Assembly (NCBI GenBank): GCA_944989445.1
Contig: CALYLW010000070.1
Coordinates: 161,307-225,306 of the forward strand
DNA length: 64,000 bases
Origin: Ampullaceana balthica
Taxonomy: Eukaryota; Mollusca; Gastropoda; Lymnaeidae
Reading direction: 5' to 3'
Shown here: positions 22,740 to 33,930 of the stretch, piece after piece
How positions within the stretch are numbered: the first letter of the stretch is position 1
Layout: each line of letters starts with the position of its first letter
Translations under genes and position numbers: made by a program
Notes under the pieces: generated by a model
What the model was told of the DNA's origin: nothing
Seen by the model: the letters and a program-made list of their open reading frames with translations, nothing else
The model's database searches: none

Positions 22740-25083
22740 TTAAAGCCGTAACCAGTTAATCGACATTAAGACATAAGGTAAGATGTTTTTTTTTAACTGT
22801 TGTTAAAAACGTTTATGTAAGTTATAAATTTTCTGGGAATAGATTGAAATGAAAGTATTCATTCATTGGTTTGTTTTTTAACTGATGTGCAAATATTCAT
22901 CCATGACCCAAATTAACATATCAGTTTTGTAATCTTGTTAGTCGCCAATTATATGCGTATGCTGTTATATTTTTCCTTAGTTCACTGTCCATTAAATTTT
23001 GTTCAAAATCAATGTGAAACCAATATTTTTTGTTAGTAGTGGATTATTGCTATAATTTCAGCTATCGATCAAAACAGTTCTAAGTAGACGAGAAACAATA
23101 ATCGAATGCCGTTTTTAAAGTAATTATTAAGAGTTCTTTTGGATCAAACACACACACACAAATAGGTGATATATAAAAATAAGGGTCTTCTAGTTAACAA
23201 GAGCAACATTGTTAAACGTGTTTTTTTTTATTATTTTTTTTAAATACCAGACAAAGGACATTAAAATGTATGTAAACATTTCTTTACCCGATAGGATACA
23301 TTTCGTCGGTACAATCTAATATTTTTATTTATATGGTTTGTGAACTACGTCATTAGTACTTATCGCACTAAAAATATATTTTTTTTATAAATGCTCATAA
23401 CCTTCCAACCAGTGTTGTTTTAATGTATATGTACAGATTTATTAATAGTTGTTTATTATATTTTCATTTAATAAATTTAAATATTTATTCAAGTTAAGGG
23501 TGTTATCCGAAGCATAGGCCTTGCGCTGATTTTCCGTCATTAAACACTATTACTATTTTAATACGAAGTCTGAGCATTTGTCTGCCCAATCGCATTATTA
23601 GAACCCTTACTCATCGTGGCGAAGCATGAACAGTAACACTCTTCATTACAAATATCCTTCAAACTGAGTTTCTGTTTCATTTATTTCCATATTTTTTTGC
23701 AATTGTAGTAAAAGAAATAAATAAATAGGTATCTTCTCAGAATAAAAAAAACTTACATGAAACCTAGATGAGCAGTCAATTGACTTGATTTTAACCATAA
23801 ATAAAGGCGTCTAAAAATGAGTTTCTCTATTTTGAAAATGTTCACTAAAGCCGATTAAAATGATTATAGTTAGGATAAATGAAGTATTGTTCTCAAAATT
23901 GCTTACACATGACACACTGACACACTGACACATTACACTGATATTGAAAAACCTGCATATTAAAGCATGCAATTTACATTAGGTTTTAATACATTTCAAT
24001 TTATTTATCTTTTAGTGTCGTTTACCTTAACGCGGAAATTGGTAATTAAAGTGATGTATTTTACTATATTTTTATTGGTTCTCCGCAGGCATAAGCATCT
24101 GGCAGCATGTTGGAGGGAAAGTCATACAATTATTATGTGTTTCAAACTAAAACAAATTTCCCAATATCTTTTCACTAACCGCCGCACTTGTTAAATTTGA
24201 GCAAACAGTTTTCAGAACTCTGACAAACACCAGACAGCCAGGTCGCACGTTCAAACAATATCATTAAAATAAAGACATGTATTAGTTAAAAATATATTAA
24301 AAACAATATTCAATGTGACGTAACATCGGTTGGTTTATCTCGTTGCTGTAAACTCATGGTTCCTCTTACCCTAACAATTGACGTCTTCTTTTTAACAAAC
24401 ATGTAGATTTTTAATTGTTTTTTGTTTTGTTTTTGTCACCTTTTAATTGAAAAATCCAAGATACAGCTCTTTGAAAATAAATGTCACAATATCTAAAATC
24501 TGATAACGTTTGGTATCTTGAAACTGTAGGATTCCTTACAGGTTAAAACGAATGAAATATCTATTTACCTCTAATATTTATATTAGAGAAAAGAATCGAT
24601 ATATACATCAATTGCAATTACATTATTACATTTAGTATGGATTTCTAGTATGAGGAAATATTTTGATGCTGTTATGTCGTTGAAATCATATGTACTCTCA
24701 TTAGGTTCTCTATCATTACTTGGTATATGTAAAATAATGTTAGTAATATCAAGAGGGTATCATTTTTATTTGACACTTTATCTTCGCTATTGTTTGTTTA
24801 TAGACAAAATGATTTTCTTGAATATTCGCAAGTTGTTTCACTTTGTTTTCCTTCCGCTGTCAATCACAGCAATGCTTTCAACATTCATTATTTTGTGTAA
24901 ACTTAAATGTTTATCTCCGAATTATTTTTATTTTCTAAGTTAATCGATAGTAGCGTTTGTGCTCAGTTTACAACATCAAGGATATCGGAATCCTACTACT
25001 GAGTTTAGAAAATAAAGTTAAATGTTGTTAAAACATTAACCATGCTAACTCTAGTTAAAACCAAGCTGAAATAAACGGGAAAC
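22740..25083. other. AT-rich spacer, no gene supported
   Basis: Hydrophobic open frames at 23967-24194 and 24650-24943 lack splice or start context. They are best explained by AT-rich composition. Confidence 0.4.
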
Positions 25084-25088
25084 CCATC

Positions 25089-25596
25089 TGTTACGGTCAG
25101 ATGTTGTGGTGTGGGGATAACTACGCATAAATGGGGCTGTGAACACTTGTCCTCGTGGAACGGGGGCAAGCGAACTCAAGGTACGTGCAAAGTTGTAATG
25201 AATTGACAGGACCACGGTCAAAAGGGAGACATGTGATTGACCCAGGGGCCAGTCACAAACCGGTCGGACAAGACGGGGGTATAATAGGGGTCACATTGTG
25301 TGTCGAAAGGAGAGTGTTAAGTTGCCAAGTAGCAGACAGGTGAAAGACGTACGATAGAGTGTGGAGTTTGTGAACGTAGTCCAATCCGGTCAAGCTGGGC
25401 CGAGGACTCTGGATGGTATGACCATCAACTGTAAACTGCCAATTGTACTGTACCATAAATATGTTCAAAGCTTCTGGATGTCATTAAACTTATGTTGAAG
25501 AAAACAACCCAGCGTTGCTAAGTCTTTTACCCGTCAACGTGGTAAATATCTGTGGCTAAGGGGGAACCTCAACCCCTAGACAACGACTCCGCCACA
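25089..25596 (+). repeat. 5' LTR
   Basis: Starts tgttacggtc and ends actccgccaca. It is followed by tgggggccccgtcg one base later, a candidate primer binding site that begins with the TGG complementary to a tRNA CCA end. The short open frames within it occur in both LTRs and are not genes. Confidence 0.93.
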
Positions 25597-25597
25597 G

Positions 25598-25611
25598 TGG
25601 GGGCCCCGTCG
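25598..25611 (+). promoter_or_regulatory. Candidate primer binding site
   Basis: TGG-initiated 14-mer one base after the LTR, in the expected place. I cannot assign the priming tRNA. Confidence 0.5.
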
Positions 25612-25708
25612 AAAAACCGAGCCAAGACGCTGTGCATCAAGACACGTCACTAAAGGAGAAACGACGAAAAACACATCAACGAACTGGCCGTACTAGCCAT
25701 CCCGATAG

Positions 25709-26134
25709 CAAGATCATCACGAGAGCGTAGGGCTTACACCTCGTAACGACGAGACCAGGGGTGTTGAAGACAGCCGTAGCAGTGATGTTACAAACAGCCG
25801 TTGCAGTGATGTTACAGACAGCCGTTGCAGTGATGTTACAGACAGCCGTAGCAGTGATGTTACAGACAGCCGTAGCAGTGGTGTTACAGACAGCCGTTGC
25901 AGTGGTGTTGTAGACAGCCGTAGCAGTGGAATTGCAGACAGACGCAGAAAGGGAGGCCATACAGACTACACCCGGAAGAGCATCGGAGGAATAACGAACA
26001 CTAACTTAGACAGTAACACAGAAGCTGACTACAGCCTGGACAACTTCGAGGTTACAACCTCAGTAATACGTGACAGTGAAGGCGGTGACTTTGTGACTCT
26101 CTCGCCTATGGATACTGATACTGCCCTGGTATAA
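25709..26134 (+). other. Leader open frame without ATG, with 8-residue repeats
   Basis: Open for 141 codons between a TAG and a TAA, but with no ATG until eight codons before its end. It spans seven 24-bp repeats encoding DSRSSDVT-like units, then an acidic stretch ending DTDTALV. It is out of frame with gag. It may be untranslated leader kept open by the periodicity, or a coding exon joined by splicing. Confidence 0.35.
25769..25936 (+). repeat. 24-bp tandem repeat, seven copies
   Basis: Unit gacagccgtagcagtgatgt plus taca, with a few substitutions between copies. Lies in the leader of the retrotransposon. Confidence 0.92.
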
Positions 26135-26400
26135 TGTGTTTTTCTTATGTATGGGTACTATTTGTGTGGTAATTTCTATCGTACAGGCAAGTACAACTTA
26201 ATTTCTAATATTAAATTAGTATGTTTTAGATATTATATATTATATATTTGTATATGATGAATCCCCAAATTGTATTATTGAGATAGTAGTTTTGTAGATT
26301 GAGTATTGTTATATTGGGTCCCTAATACAAAACGATAGGAAGACGGTAGACGAATTTGAGATTGTGACCGTAGAGTAACTACTAATATAGAAACATCGAC

Positions 26401-27351
26401 ATGGAATTGCCTAATGTAGAAAAACTGAGACAAAGTGCCCGGGAGCTGGGATTTGAAGGGGAGGAGGCAAAGAGATGGGTTATAGAGGCGTACAAGAGGG
26501 TGGAAGATGAGGAAAGAGATAGAAGGAAGAACGAGCAAGAGGCGCGCAGGAGGGAGGAAGATGAGGAAAGAGATAGAAAGAGGAGGGAGGAAGATGAGGA
26601 AAGAGAAAAACGGAAATTCAAAAGGGAGGAGGAGAGTAAAAGGTTGGAGCACATTAGGATAATGGAATTGAAAGCGAGGGAGGAAGAGACCCCGCGGGTA
26701 GAGGAAAAAAGCACAGGGAACTCGGGAAATAAACTACCAATGTTTGATGGGATAGGGGATAACTTGGAATTTTTTTTGGTACGATTCGAGGACGAAGCGA
26801 GACACAAGGAGTGGCCAGTGAAACATTGGGGGTATGAACTTAGAAAATTGATGCCACAACCGCTACTACCGGTGTGTTATGCGGGGAGTGGAAAGGGAGT
26901 AGAGGCCTCATATGAGGAGGTGAAAACCGCCTTATCCAGGCATTTTGGGCTAACAGCCCAAGGATATCGAGAAAGGTTAGCAGGTGTTAGACCCAGAAAA
27001 GGAGAGGACATATTAGCTTACTCAAACAGAATTAGACACTACCTGACCAAGTGGATAGAGCTGTCAAAAACCGAGAAAACCTACGAGAAACTATTTGAGC
27101 TCACGGTAGTGGACAAGCTATTACAGACAGTAAGCGGGGGGGTTGTTGAGCACATATTAGAAAGGGGAAGTCTGGATTTAACATCGGTTATTAAAACGGG
27201 TGAGGGATACATGGCGGCACACCCAAGTGTGAAATTGACAAGGGATAGTGCACCACTCATAGGGAATCAGAGAGTCCAAGGTAGGAGGGAAGAAAGCCGA
27301 AGAGAAGACAATTATCAATGGAGGGGAACAGGCTACCAAACAAAAAGATGA
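26401..27351 (+). CDS. gag: Gag-like protein of the LTR element
   Basis: 316 residues from an ATG that follows an in-frame stop. Residues about 30-100 are a highly charged R/E/D-rich coiled-coil-like region with repeats of REEDEERD. Residues about 105-280 resemble the retrotransposon gag capsid region (LPMFDG, FLVRFED, WPVKHWG, then the LAYSNRIRHYLTKW block). I see no CCHC zinc knuckle before the UGA stop. Pol continues in the same frame right after this stop, so readthrough would give a Gag-Pol fusion. Confidence 0.85.
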   Translation: MELPNVEKLRQSARELGFEGEEAKRWVIEAYKRVEDEERDRRKNEQEARRREEDEERDRKRREEDEEREKRKFKREEESKRLEHIRIMELKAREEETPRVEEKSTGNSGNKLPMFDGIGDNLEFFLVRFEDEARHKEWPVKHWGYELRKLMPQPLLPVCYAGSGKGVEASYEEVKTALSRHFGLTAQGYRERLAGVRPRKGEDILAYSNRIRHYLTKWIELSKTEKTYEKLFELTVVDKLLQTVSGGVVEHILERGSLDLTSVIKTGEGYMAAHPSVKLTRDSAPLIGNQRVQGRREESRREDNYQWRGTGYQTKR

Positions 27352-30300
27352 CAATCTAGGGGTTTTGCTGGGGTGGGAGAAGTTAATGGGGTTAAGGTTA
27401 AGGTTGTACGGGACACGGGTTGCGGAATCGTGGGGGTAAGGGAGTCTCTAGTTGATAAGGAGTGTGTGACAAACGAGACAGTCACTTGTATATTGTTTGA
27501 TGGGGAGAGAAAGGTTTATAGGGTAGGATATATACATGTGAAATCACCGTATTTTACGGGAATGACAAAAGCTGCCCTACTAAAGAACCCACACGTTGAC
27601 CTAAATATTGGAAATATCAAGGGAGCTACCATGGGAGACGGGTATAAAGGGGTAAGGCCAATACACAGGGGCAAAGGCTACAGCCCTGGGCCCAACACTA
27701 CAATAAAACAAAACCACATTAATGCAAATTGGAATAAAGACAGCCATAGATTTACAAAAATAACTAAGGAGCATAGTTCGAAAGGGTACAAAATAGAAAA
27801 CATCGGGACAGAAGTAGTAGCAGGGGCGGTAACGACGAGGGCACAGAAAAACAACCCAAAACAGTACAGTAGTACAGTGAAAAGACACCTCACGGAGTTT
27901 AATATACAGCCAGAGGATTACAAAAGATTACAAGCCGAAGACGTCACGTTAAGACGAATACACGAGCATGCGAAAAAAAGTAGTATGAAGGGGACGGAAA
28001 AGTCAGTATTTAAATACACGGGAGGACTACTCATAAGAGAGTATAATGACACACAAATCAACCCTAATATTAGTCAGGAACAATTGGTTGCACCGAAAGT
28101 ATTAAGAAAAACCATATTGGAGATAGCCCACGATAATAGTTTATCTGCACACATGGGGATAGCTCGCACCAAGGAGCGAGTGCTAAAAGAATTCTGGTGG
28201 CCGGGTATAGCCAGTGACGTACGTCATCACTGTAGAACATGTGATGCATGCCAAAAAGTAAAAAAAAGCGCCGGAGGGATTGCCCCGTTAGGAGACATGG
28301 AACTAATAACAAAAACATGGAGTAAGGTTGCTGTCGACCTTATCGGACCAATAATACCTACATCACGGAAAGGTTATAAGTATATTCTCACACTGGTGGA
28401 CACAGCGACCAGATGGCCAGAGGCTAAACCATTAAAAAAGATTGACGCCGAGGAAATACAGGAAGCACTTTTCGGCATATTTACAACAATGGGCTTACCG
28501 GATGAAATTTTATCAGACAACGGCACCCAATTTAGGTGTGACTTAATGGCCCAAGTTTGTAAGCTAATGGGAATCACCCAACGGTTCAGCACTCCTTTAC
28601 ACCCGCAGAGCAACGGAATGGTGGAAAGGTTTAATGGTACGCTCAAGACGTTACTTATCAAAGCATCATTGGAACAACCGAAAGACTGGGAAGACCACGT
28701 ACAAGGGATACTATTCGCTTATCGGGAGGGGAAGCATGAATCAACAGGGTTTTCACCATTCGAACTAATGTTCGGACGCAAAGTAAGAGGGCCCATAAAT
28801 ATCCTGAGAAATATTTTCGATGGGAGTAATGAAAGGATAGAGGGACAAAAGCCACACGAATACCTCAATAAATTAAGAGATCGATTACGAGTAAGTGGCA
28901 CACAGGCGAGTAAAAACTTGAAAGCAGCAAAAGAAAAACAAAAACTACTCTATGATCGTAGAGCCAGAAAACGAGAGATTCTTGTAGGAAGTCGTGTGGT
29001 TGTGATGAAAGCATCGGCGGGTAGTAAACTACAAAGATCCCGATGGCATGGACCATATAAGGTCATAGAAAAAGTAGGGGATTGTAATTATGTAATCCTG
29101 GAAAAGGGAAAAAGGAAAACATATCACATAAACTTGCTAGAGGAATATCATAGTAGGGAAGAATTAAGTCAAAAGCATACTGAGACATGTACCAATCACC
29201 CTATTACAAACAGCAGTGCGAAAAACACGGCTTACGCCGTCGTTATAGAAGATAACGAGACAGAAAATGAAAGCAGAAACATTAGTTCGTTGCCAACACA
29301 GGCGAGCGGGGTTAAGGAATCGATGAAAGATGTAAGAATTAACCCCCACCTCAAAAAGTATGAAAGAGAACAAATAGAAAGGATACTAGATAAATACGCT
29401 AACGTTATAACTAACACACCAGGAAAATCCACTGTAGTAGCTCACTCTATTGAGTTAAACACAGAAAAACCAATCTGTCTGAGACCGTATCCTATACCCT
29501 TTTCAGCAAAGCAAGAGATAATTAAGGAAATTCGGCAAATGGAAGGGGAGGGCATTATAGAAAAGTCAACTTCACCCTACTCCTCGCCAATAGTCCTAGT
29601 TAAGAAAAAAGACGGTTCCACACGTTTCTGCATTGATTACAGGAAACTAAACGCTATAACGATAACAGACGCAGAACCAATACCCAATCAGGAAGATTTA
29701 TTTATTCAATTAGGACAAGCTAAGTATTTCTCAAAAATTGACTTAGTGAAAGGTTATTGGCAATTACCGGTAGAAATAAACTCGAGGAAATATACTGCTT
29801 TTCAAACTGACTTGGGATTGTATCAGTTTAAATACATGCCATTTGGGCTGTGTAACGCACCAGCGACATTCGCACGAGGCATGCGTCGAGTCTTAGGTGA
29901 TCAAAAAAACGTGGTCAGTTTTTTTGATGACATTTGCGTGTTTGGAAGATCCATAACAGAACATAATCATACATTGGATCAGGTACTAAACAGATTGAAA
30001 ACTGCGGGGTTGACAGCTAGGCCAACAAAAATGGAAATCGGGTTTTCAGAAATAGAGTTTCTGGGTCATATAGTCGGAGGAGGTACACAGAGACCTAACG
30101 CCAGTATAACAAGTAAAATATTAAATATCAAACCTCCGAACACCAAGAAACAAGTGAGGAGCTTATTGGGGCTGATCAGTTATTATAGAAAATTTGTTCC
30201 GGATTTCGCAGATATATCGGCCAGTCTATCAGATCTAACAAAGAAAGGAAAACCAGAAAAAGTACAATGGACTAGCACATGTAGAGAAGCACTAGAAAAG

Positions 30301-30723
30301 ATCCAAAAGGCTCTATCTACACAACCAATCCTTATACTGCCAGAGATAAATCATGAGTTTGTAATCAGAACAGACGCGAGCGAGTCCGCTATAGGGGGAT
30401 GCTTAATGCAAGAACGGGAGGGATTATTACACCCGATAGCGTACGTAAGCAGGAAACTATTATCCCGGGAGACCCGATACTCAGTAATTGAAAAGGAATG
30501 TTTGGGGGTAGTATGGACGATTACAAAATTCTCAAGATACCTTTTTGGTAATCACTTTACTATCGAGACGGACCACAAACCATTGACGGTGTTACAGACA
30601 TCCAAGAGCATTAATAACCGCGTGGCACGATGGGCGTTAACATTACAAGAATACAAATTTACTATCAGACCGATCCCAGGGGCTGATAATACATTGGCTG
30701 ACGTACTTAGCAGACAGTGGTAG
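27352..30723 (+). CDS. pol: Pol: protease, integrase, reverse transcriptase, RNase H
   Basis: The frame is the same as gag, entered after one UGA. Domains in order are as follows. The protease has a DTG active site near 27415. The integrase zinc finger (H...H, CRTCDAC) lies near 28130-28260. The integrase core carries VDLIGPI, SDNGTQF and the HPQSNGMVERFNGT segment. A GPY-type module (RWHGPYKVIEKV) follows at about 29040. Then come reverse transcriptase (KIDLVKGYWQLP, YMPFGLCNAPATF, FFDD) and RNase H (RTDAS, ETDHKPL, the ADVLSRQ end). In ordinary Ty3 elements integrase comes last; here it precedes reverse transcriptase, as in Gmr1-type elements. No frameshift or internal stop is present, so it may be functional. 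Confidence 0.93.
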   Translation, partial: QSRGFAGVGEVNGVKVKVVRDTGCGIVGVRESLVDKECVTNETVTCILFDGERKVYRVGYIHVKSPYFTGMTKAALLKNPHVDLNIGNIKGATMGDGYKGVRPIHRGKGYSPGPNTTIKQNHINANWNKDSHRFTKITKEHSSKGYKIENIGTEVVAGAVTTRAQKNNPKQYSSTVKRHLTEFNIQPEDYKRLQAEDVTLRRIHEHAKKSSMKGTEKSVFKYTGGLLIREYNDTQINPNISQEQLVAPKVLRKTILEIAHDNSLSAHMGIARTKERVLKEFWWPGIASDVRHHCRTCDACQKVKKSAGGIAPLGDMELITKTWSKVAVDLIGPIIPTSRKGYKYILTLVDTATRWPEAKPLKKIDAEEIQEALFGIFTTMGLPDEILSDNGTQFRCDLMAQVCKLMGITQRFSTPLHPQSNGMVERFNGTLKTLLIKASLEQPKDWEDHVQGILFAYREGKHESTGFSPFELMFGRKVRGPINILRNIFDGSNERIEGQKPHEYLNKLRDRLRVSGTQASKNLKAAKEKQKLLYDRRARKREILVGSRVVVMKASAGSKLQRSRWHGPYKVIEKVGDCNYVILEKGKRKTYHINLLEEYHSREELSQKHTETCTNHPITNSSAKNTAYAVVIEDNETENESRNISSLPTQASGVKESMKDVRINPHLKKYEREQIERILDKYANVITNTPGKSTVVAHSIELNTEKPICLRPYPIPFSAKQEIIKEIRQMEGEGIIEKSTSPYSSPIVLVKKKDGSTRFCIDYRKLNAITITDAEPIPNQEDLFIQLGQAKYFSKIDLVKGYWQLPVEINSRKYTAFQTDLGLYQFKYMPFGLCNAPATFARGMRRVLGDQKNVVSFFDDICVFGRSITEHNHTLDQVLNRLKTAGLTARPTKMEIGFSEIEFLGHIVGGGTQRPNASITSKILNIKPPNTKKQVRSLLGLISYYRKFVPDFADISASLSDLTKKGKPEKVQWTSTCREALEKIQKALSTQPILILPEINHEFVIRTDASESAIGGCLMQEREGLLHPIAYVSRKLLSRETRYSVIEKECLGVVWTITKFSRYLFGNHFTIETDHKPLTVLQTSKSINNRVARWALTLQEYKFTIRPIPGADNTLADVLSRQW

Positions 30724-32257
30724 TGGGACAGACAAAAGACTGATAGAAAATCACGGTCCCACTAATCCCACTAAGACTACCAGTATACTGACAGATTTTG
30801 TAGGGTTGAGTACAAGAATGATCAAAATAGCTAATAATTAAGCCTGGGACAATGACAAATGATTGTAGTTTCCAAATTTTAGGGTACGCTCTTGGTAATG
30901 CTAATAAGAGGCGTTTCTTGTTTAGAATGGGAAAGATACGAAATGTTCCACCATCAAAACAATGACTATGATTTTTGATGCATACATAGAATTTGTCTGA
31001 GTATTACGGTATAGGAGGGCGCCGTAAATAACACGGAATTGGTATTGTGTCTTCTATGAATAATGATAATATTGTTGGGATTGAAGTTTGGGTCTGAGTG
31101 ACCTTGTACCAGTATCATTGTGAAATGAAATAAAGTGGTTCGTATGTTCATGACAAATGTGTTGATCATATAAGAAATTGTGTGCACTGGAGACCTCAGT
31201 CCAAATTTTATGATAAGAGATGTTGTTATGATGATAATGTTTTGATTAGGATGATGAGGCTGCTATTTGTTGATAACTATGAGGAGTTATGATAATGTAT
31301 TTTTGTATTTACTTGGGGGGTCTGAGCGACCAATTCCCAGTATTACTATTATATGAATTGATAAGACAATTCTTAGGTGCACGACACATTTTGATTATGT
31401 AAGCACAACATGTTTGGAGCCCTCAGGCATTTGGTATAACATTGATAATATGTATTTATTATATGTTATGATGATGAAATTTTTGATTCATGAAAATTTT
31501 GCCGATGACTATGTTATGATTATGAATATGATAATTTGTAACATACATAACATGTCCCATAAAGATACAGATGCAAGTATTAATGAAAAGGGACAGAAAA
31601 TTGGGTGGATAATGATTGTTGTGACACATGATTAGCAATTAAACCATTGAAGCATGCCATTCATTGTTTGTGAGACATGTTGAGCAATTAAGTCACTGAA
31701 CCATGACTTTCTTCGCTTGTAAAACATGGGGATCATCTAAATCATTGAACCATGAGATTCTTTGCTTGTGAAACATGGGTGTCATTTAAGTCATTTAACC
31801 ATACCAAGATGATTTTTTTTGTATATGAAGAATATTAATACTTCAAATGTGACAAATTTTTTCTTTTGTATATTGATGTATATATATCGTTAACATTTTG
31901 AGTAGTAATAACCTTTGCTACCCTCGAAAGCGAGGTAGTATAGGACTAGACTCGTACGCAGGTACGAAAACCGGGTAGTTCCACAATGTAAATAAAACGA
32001 TTCCTTATTATGTATTTGGGAATATACACCACTATTGTGAACTAATATTTTTGGAAGCTAGCATATTACTGGTGAAAATTCTGTATATAGTGAACATTGA
32101 AATTGTTAAATATTGTTAAAATAACTATATATTATTGAAATGCCTGTGTGTGTAAGTATGGGATATATTATTAGTAGATCATGACACACCAAAACCTCAA
32201 GACCTTATGTTTATAAACTCGCGACATTCTTGCTAAGGTCGCTCGTGAGGAGGGGGG
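30724..32257 (+). other. 3' non-coding region of the LTR element
   Basis: AT-rich with no envelope-like frame. It contains an imperfect tandem repeat (31630-31810). The last bases form the polypurine tract before the 3' LTR. Confidence 0.7.
31630..31810 (+). repeat. Imperfect ~57-bp tandem repeat
   Basis: About three units built on attgaaccatga, cgcttgtaaaacatg and catctaaatcattg phrases, in the 3' region of the LTR element. Confidence 0.65.
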
Positions 32258-32765
32258 TGTTACGGTCAGATGTTGTGGTGTGGGGATAACTACGCATAAA
32301 TGGGGCTGTGAACACTTGTCCTCGTGGAACGGGGGCAAGCGAACTCAAGGTACGTGCAAAGTTGTAATGAATTGACAGGACCACGGTCAAAAGGGAGACA
32401 TGTGATTGACCCAGGGGCCAGTCACAAACCGGTCGGACAAGACGGGGGTATAATAGGGGTCACATTGTGTGTCGAAAGGAGAGTGTTAAGTTGCCAAGTA
32501 GCAGACAGGTGAAAGACGTACGATAGAGTGTGGAGTTTGTGAACGTAGTCCAATCCGGTCAAGCTGGGCCGAGGACTCTGGATGGTATGACCATCAACTG
32601 TAAACTGCCAATTGTACTGTACCATAAATATGTTCAAAGCTTCTGGATGTCATTAAACTTATGTTGAAGAAAACAACCCAGCGTTGCTAAGTCTTTTACC
32701 CGTCAACGTGGTAAATATCTGTGGCTAAGGGGGAACCTCAACCCCTAGACAACGACTCCGCCACA
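32258..32765 (+). repeat. 3' LTR
   Basis: 508 bp. I see no difference from the 5' LTR by eye. Confidence 0.93.
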
Positions 32766-32770
32766 CCATC

Positions 32771-33930
32771 TCAGGACGTTGAATGCTTGATTATGTCACA
32801 ACAATCAATGTTGGTGTTATGACAACCTGGGCTTGGGGATAGCCCTTCCCTCTAGATTTTAGAATGACCGGACTGCTAGATAATGCCATGGTTGATATAA
32901 ATACAATCTTAAACGATTTAATCATGTGTATTGATTTGTTTCTTTCTCTTACTCTTTCTTACATTTAAATCAAAATAAAATAATTAGCAACGTGTTCCCT
33001 TGCCATTATCTCAAGTTAACATTCACAAAGAGAATTATGAAATCAATAATCAAATAAATTGGTATTAATTTTTAAGTATTCTTTGAAACAAAACTCGTTC
33101 CCAATAGCATGGAATATGCTAATTTAATAATATAATATTGTAAACTTAACTGGAATTGAAACCACACACGCTTCGAACCCCAAAATCATTTTAAAGTATT
33201 AAGTTCTTTGAAATGTATCCTTTAAAGGCAAGTTTGGGGCCATTGATCACAACGTGGGTACCGCTGGTTTAGCTAACTAAACCTTTTCCTCGCCCAAGGT
33301 TAAAACGTTTGACACGATGAGTCACGTTAACCTGAAATGCTAATACCAGGAATATTCGATTGACAACAGATGGCGATATAACTTTGCTTGCTTATTCGCC
33401 TCATTTTATGATAATCATGTATTTAATGACTAGCAAAGTACCCGCAGGCTGAAGCGTAAAAATAGTATTTCAGTTAGCGTTGATATCCGCGTAACAAAAT
33501 GCTGGAAGATTGGACAATAAGTAACAAAGACAATTCGAAAAGTTCAATATGGCAACTGACATTGGCATCATACCAACAACATAAGTACGTTCATCCTACT
33601 ACATTTCATGATGACCGGGATATAAAAAAATAAAGTTTAAAATGGCAAAGGTTGCTGACCATTAAAACCGTTGCGCATATAATTTTGCAATGAAATTTGC
33701 TTAACTTTTAAACATAAAGCTTTTAATGACTCTTATTTTCTAAATATCACGCATCTAAATCTTGTGTTCTAAGTTTGATCAAGTAACATCTATTGTAGCC
33801 AGAATTCTTTGCAGGAGTGCACTCAAAAAATTTCTAAAGTTTCATTGCGATCAGTAACTAAAATAATATATATAAACAGCTTATATAAAAACCAAATGAC
33901 GTTATGGGCCCCCCATGCATAATCGGTGCA
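32771..33930. other. Spacer, no gene supported
   Basis: AT-rich, with a repeat-like segment from about 33430 (ctagcaaagtacccgcaggc) that resembles other CTAG-bounded repeats in the window. Confidence 0.35.

Larger units (their letters stand above)
25089..32765 (+). mobile_element. Complete Ty3-type LTR retrotransposon, Gmr1-like gene order
   Basis: Two 508-bp LTRs (TG...CA) that I read as identical enclose a leader, gag, pol and a 1.5-kb 3' region. A 5-bp target duplication, ccatc, flanks it at 25084-25088 and 32766-32770. A purine tract (gaggagggggg) precedes the 3' LTR. The pol order is protease, integrase, reverse transcriptase, RNase H. Open frames and matching LTRs indicate a very recent insertion. 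Confidence 0.93.

Noticed and set aside
23967..24194. 75-codon hydrophobic frame
   Set aside because: Same reasons; no motif and no partner exon.
24650..24943. 97-codon hydrophobic frame resembling receptor helices
   Set aside because: No splice or start context, no conserved receptor motif, and AT-rich DNA gives hydrophobic frames by chance.
25155..25343. Open frames inside the LTRs (also 32324-32512 and reverse)
   Set aside because: They occur identically in both LTRs and lie in regulatory DNA; not genes.
25676..25960. Reverse-strand frame of AT/TA-rich 8-residue repeats
   Set aside because: Shadow of the 24-bp repeat, whose period keeps several frames open.
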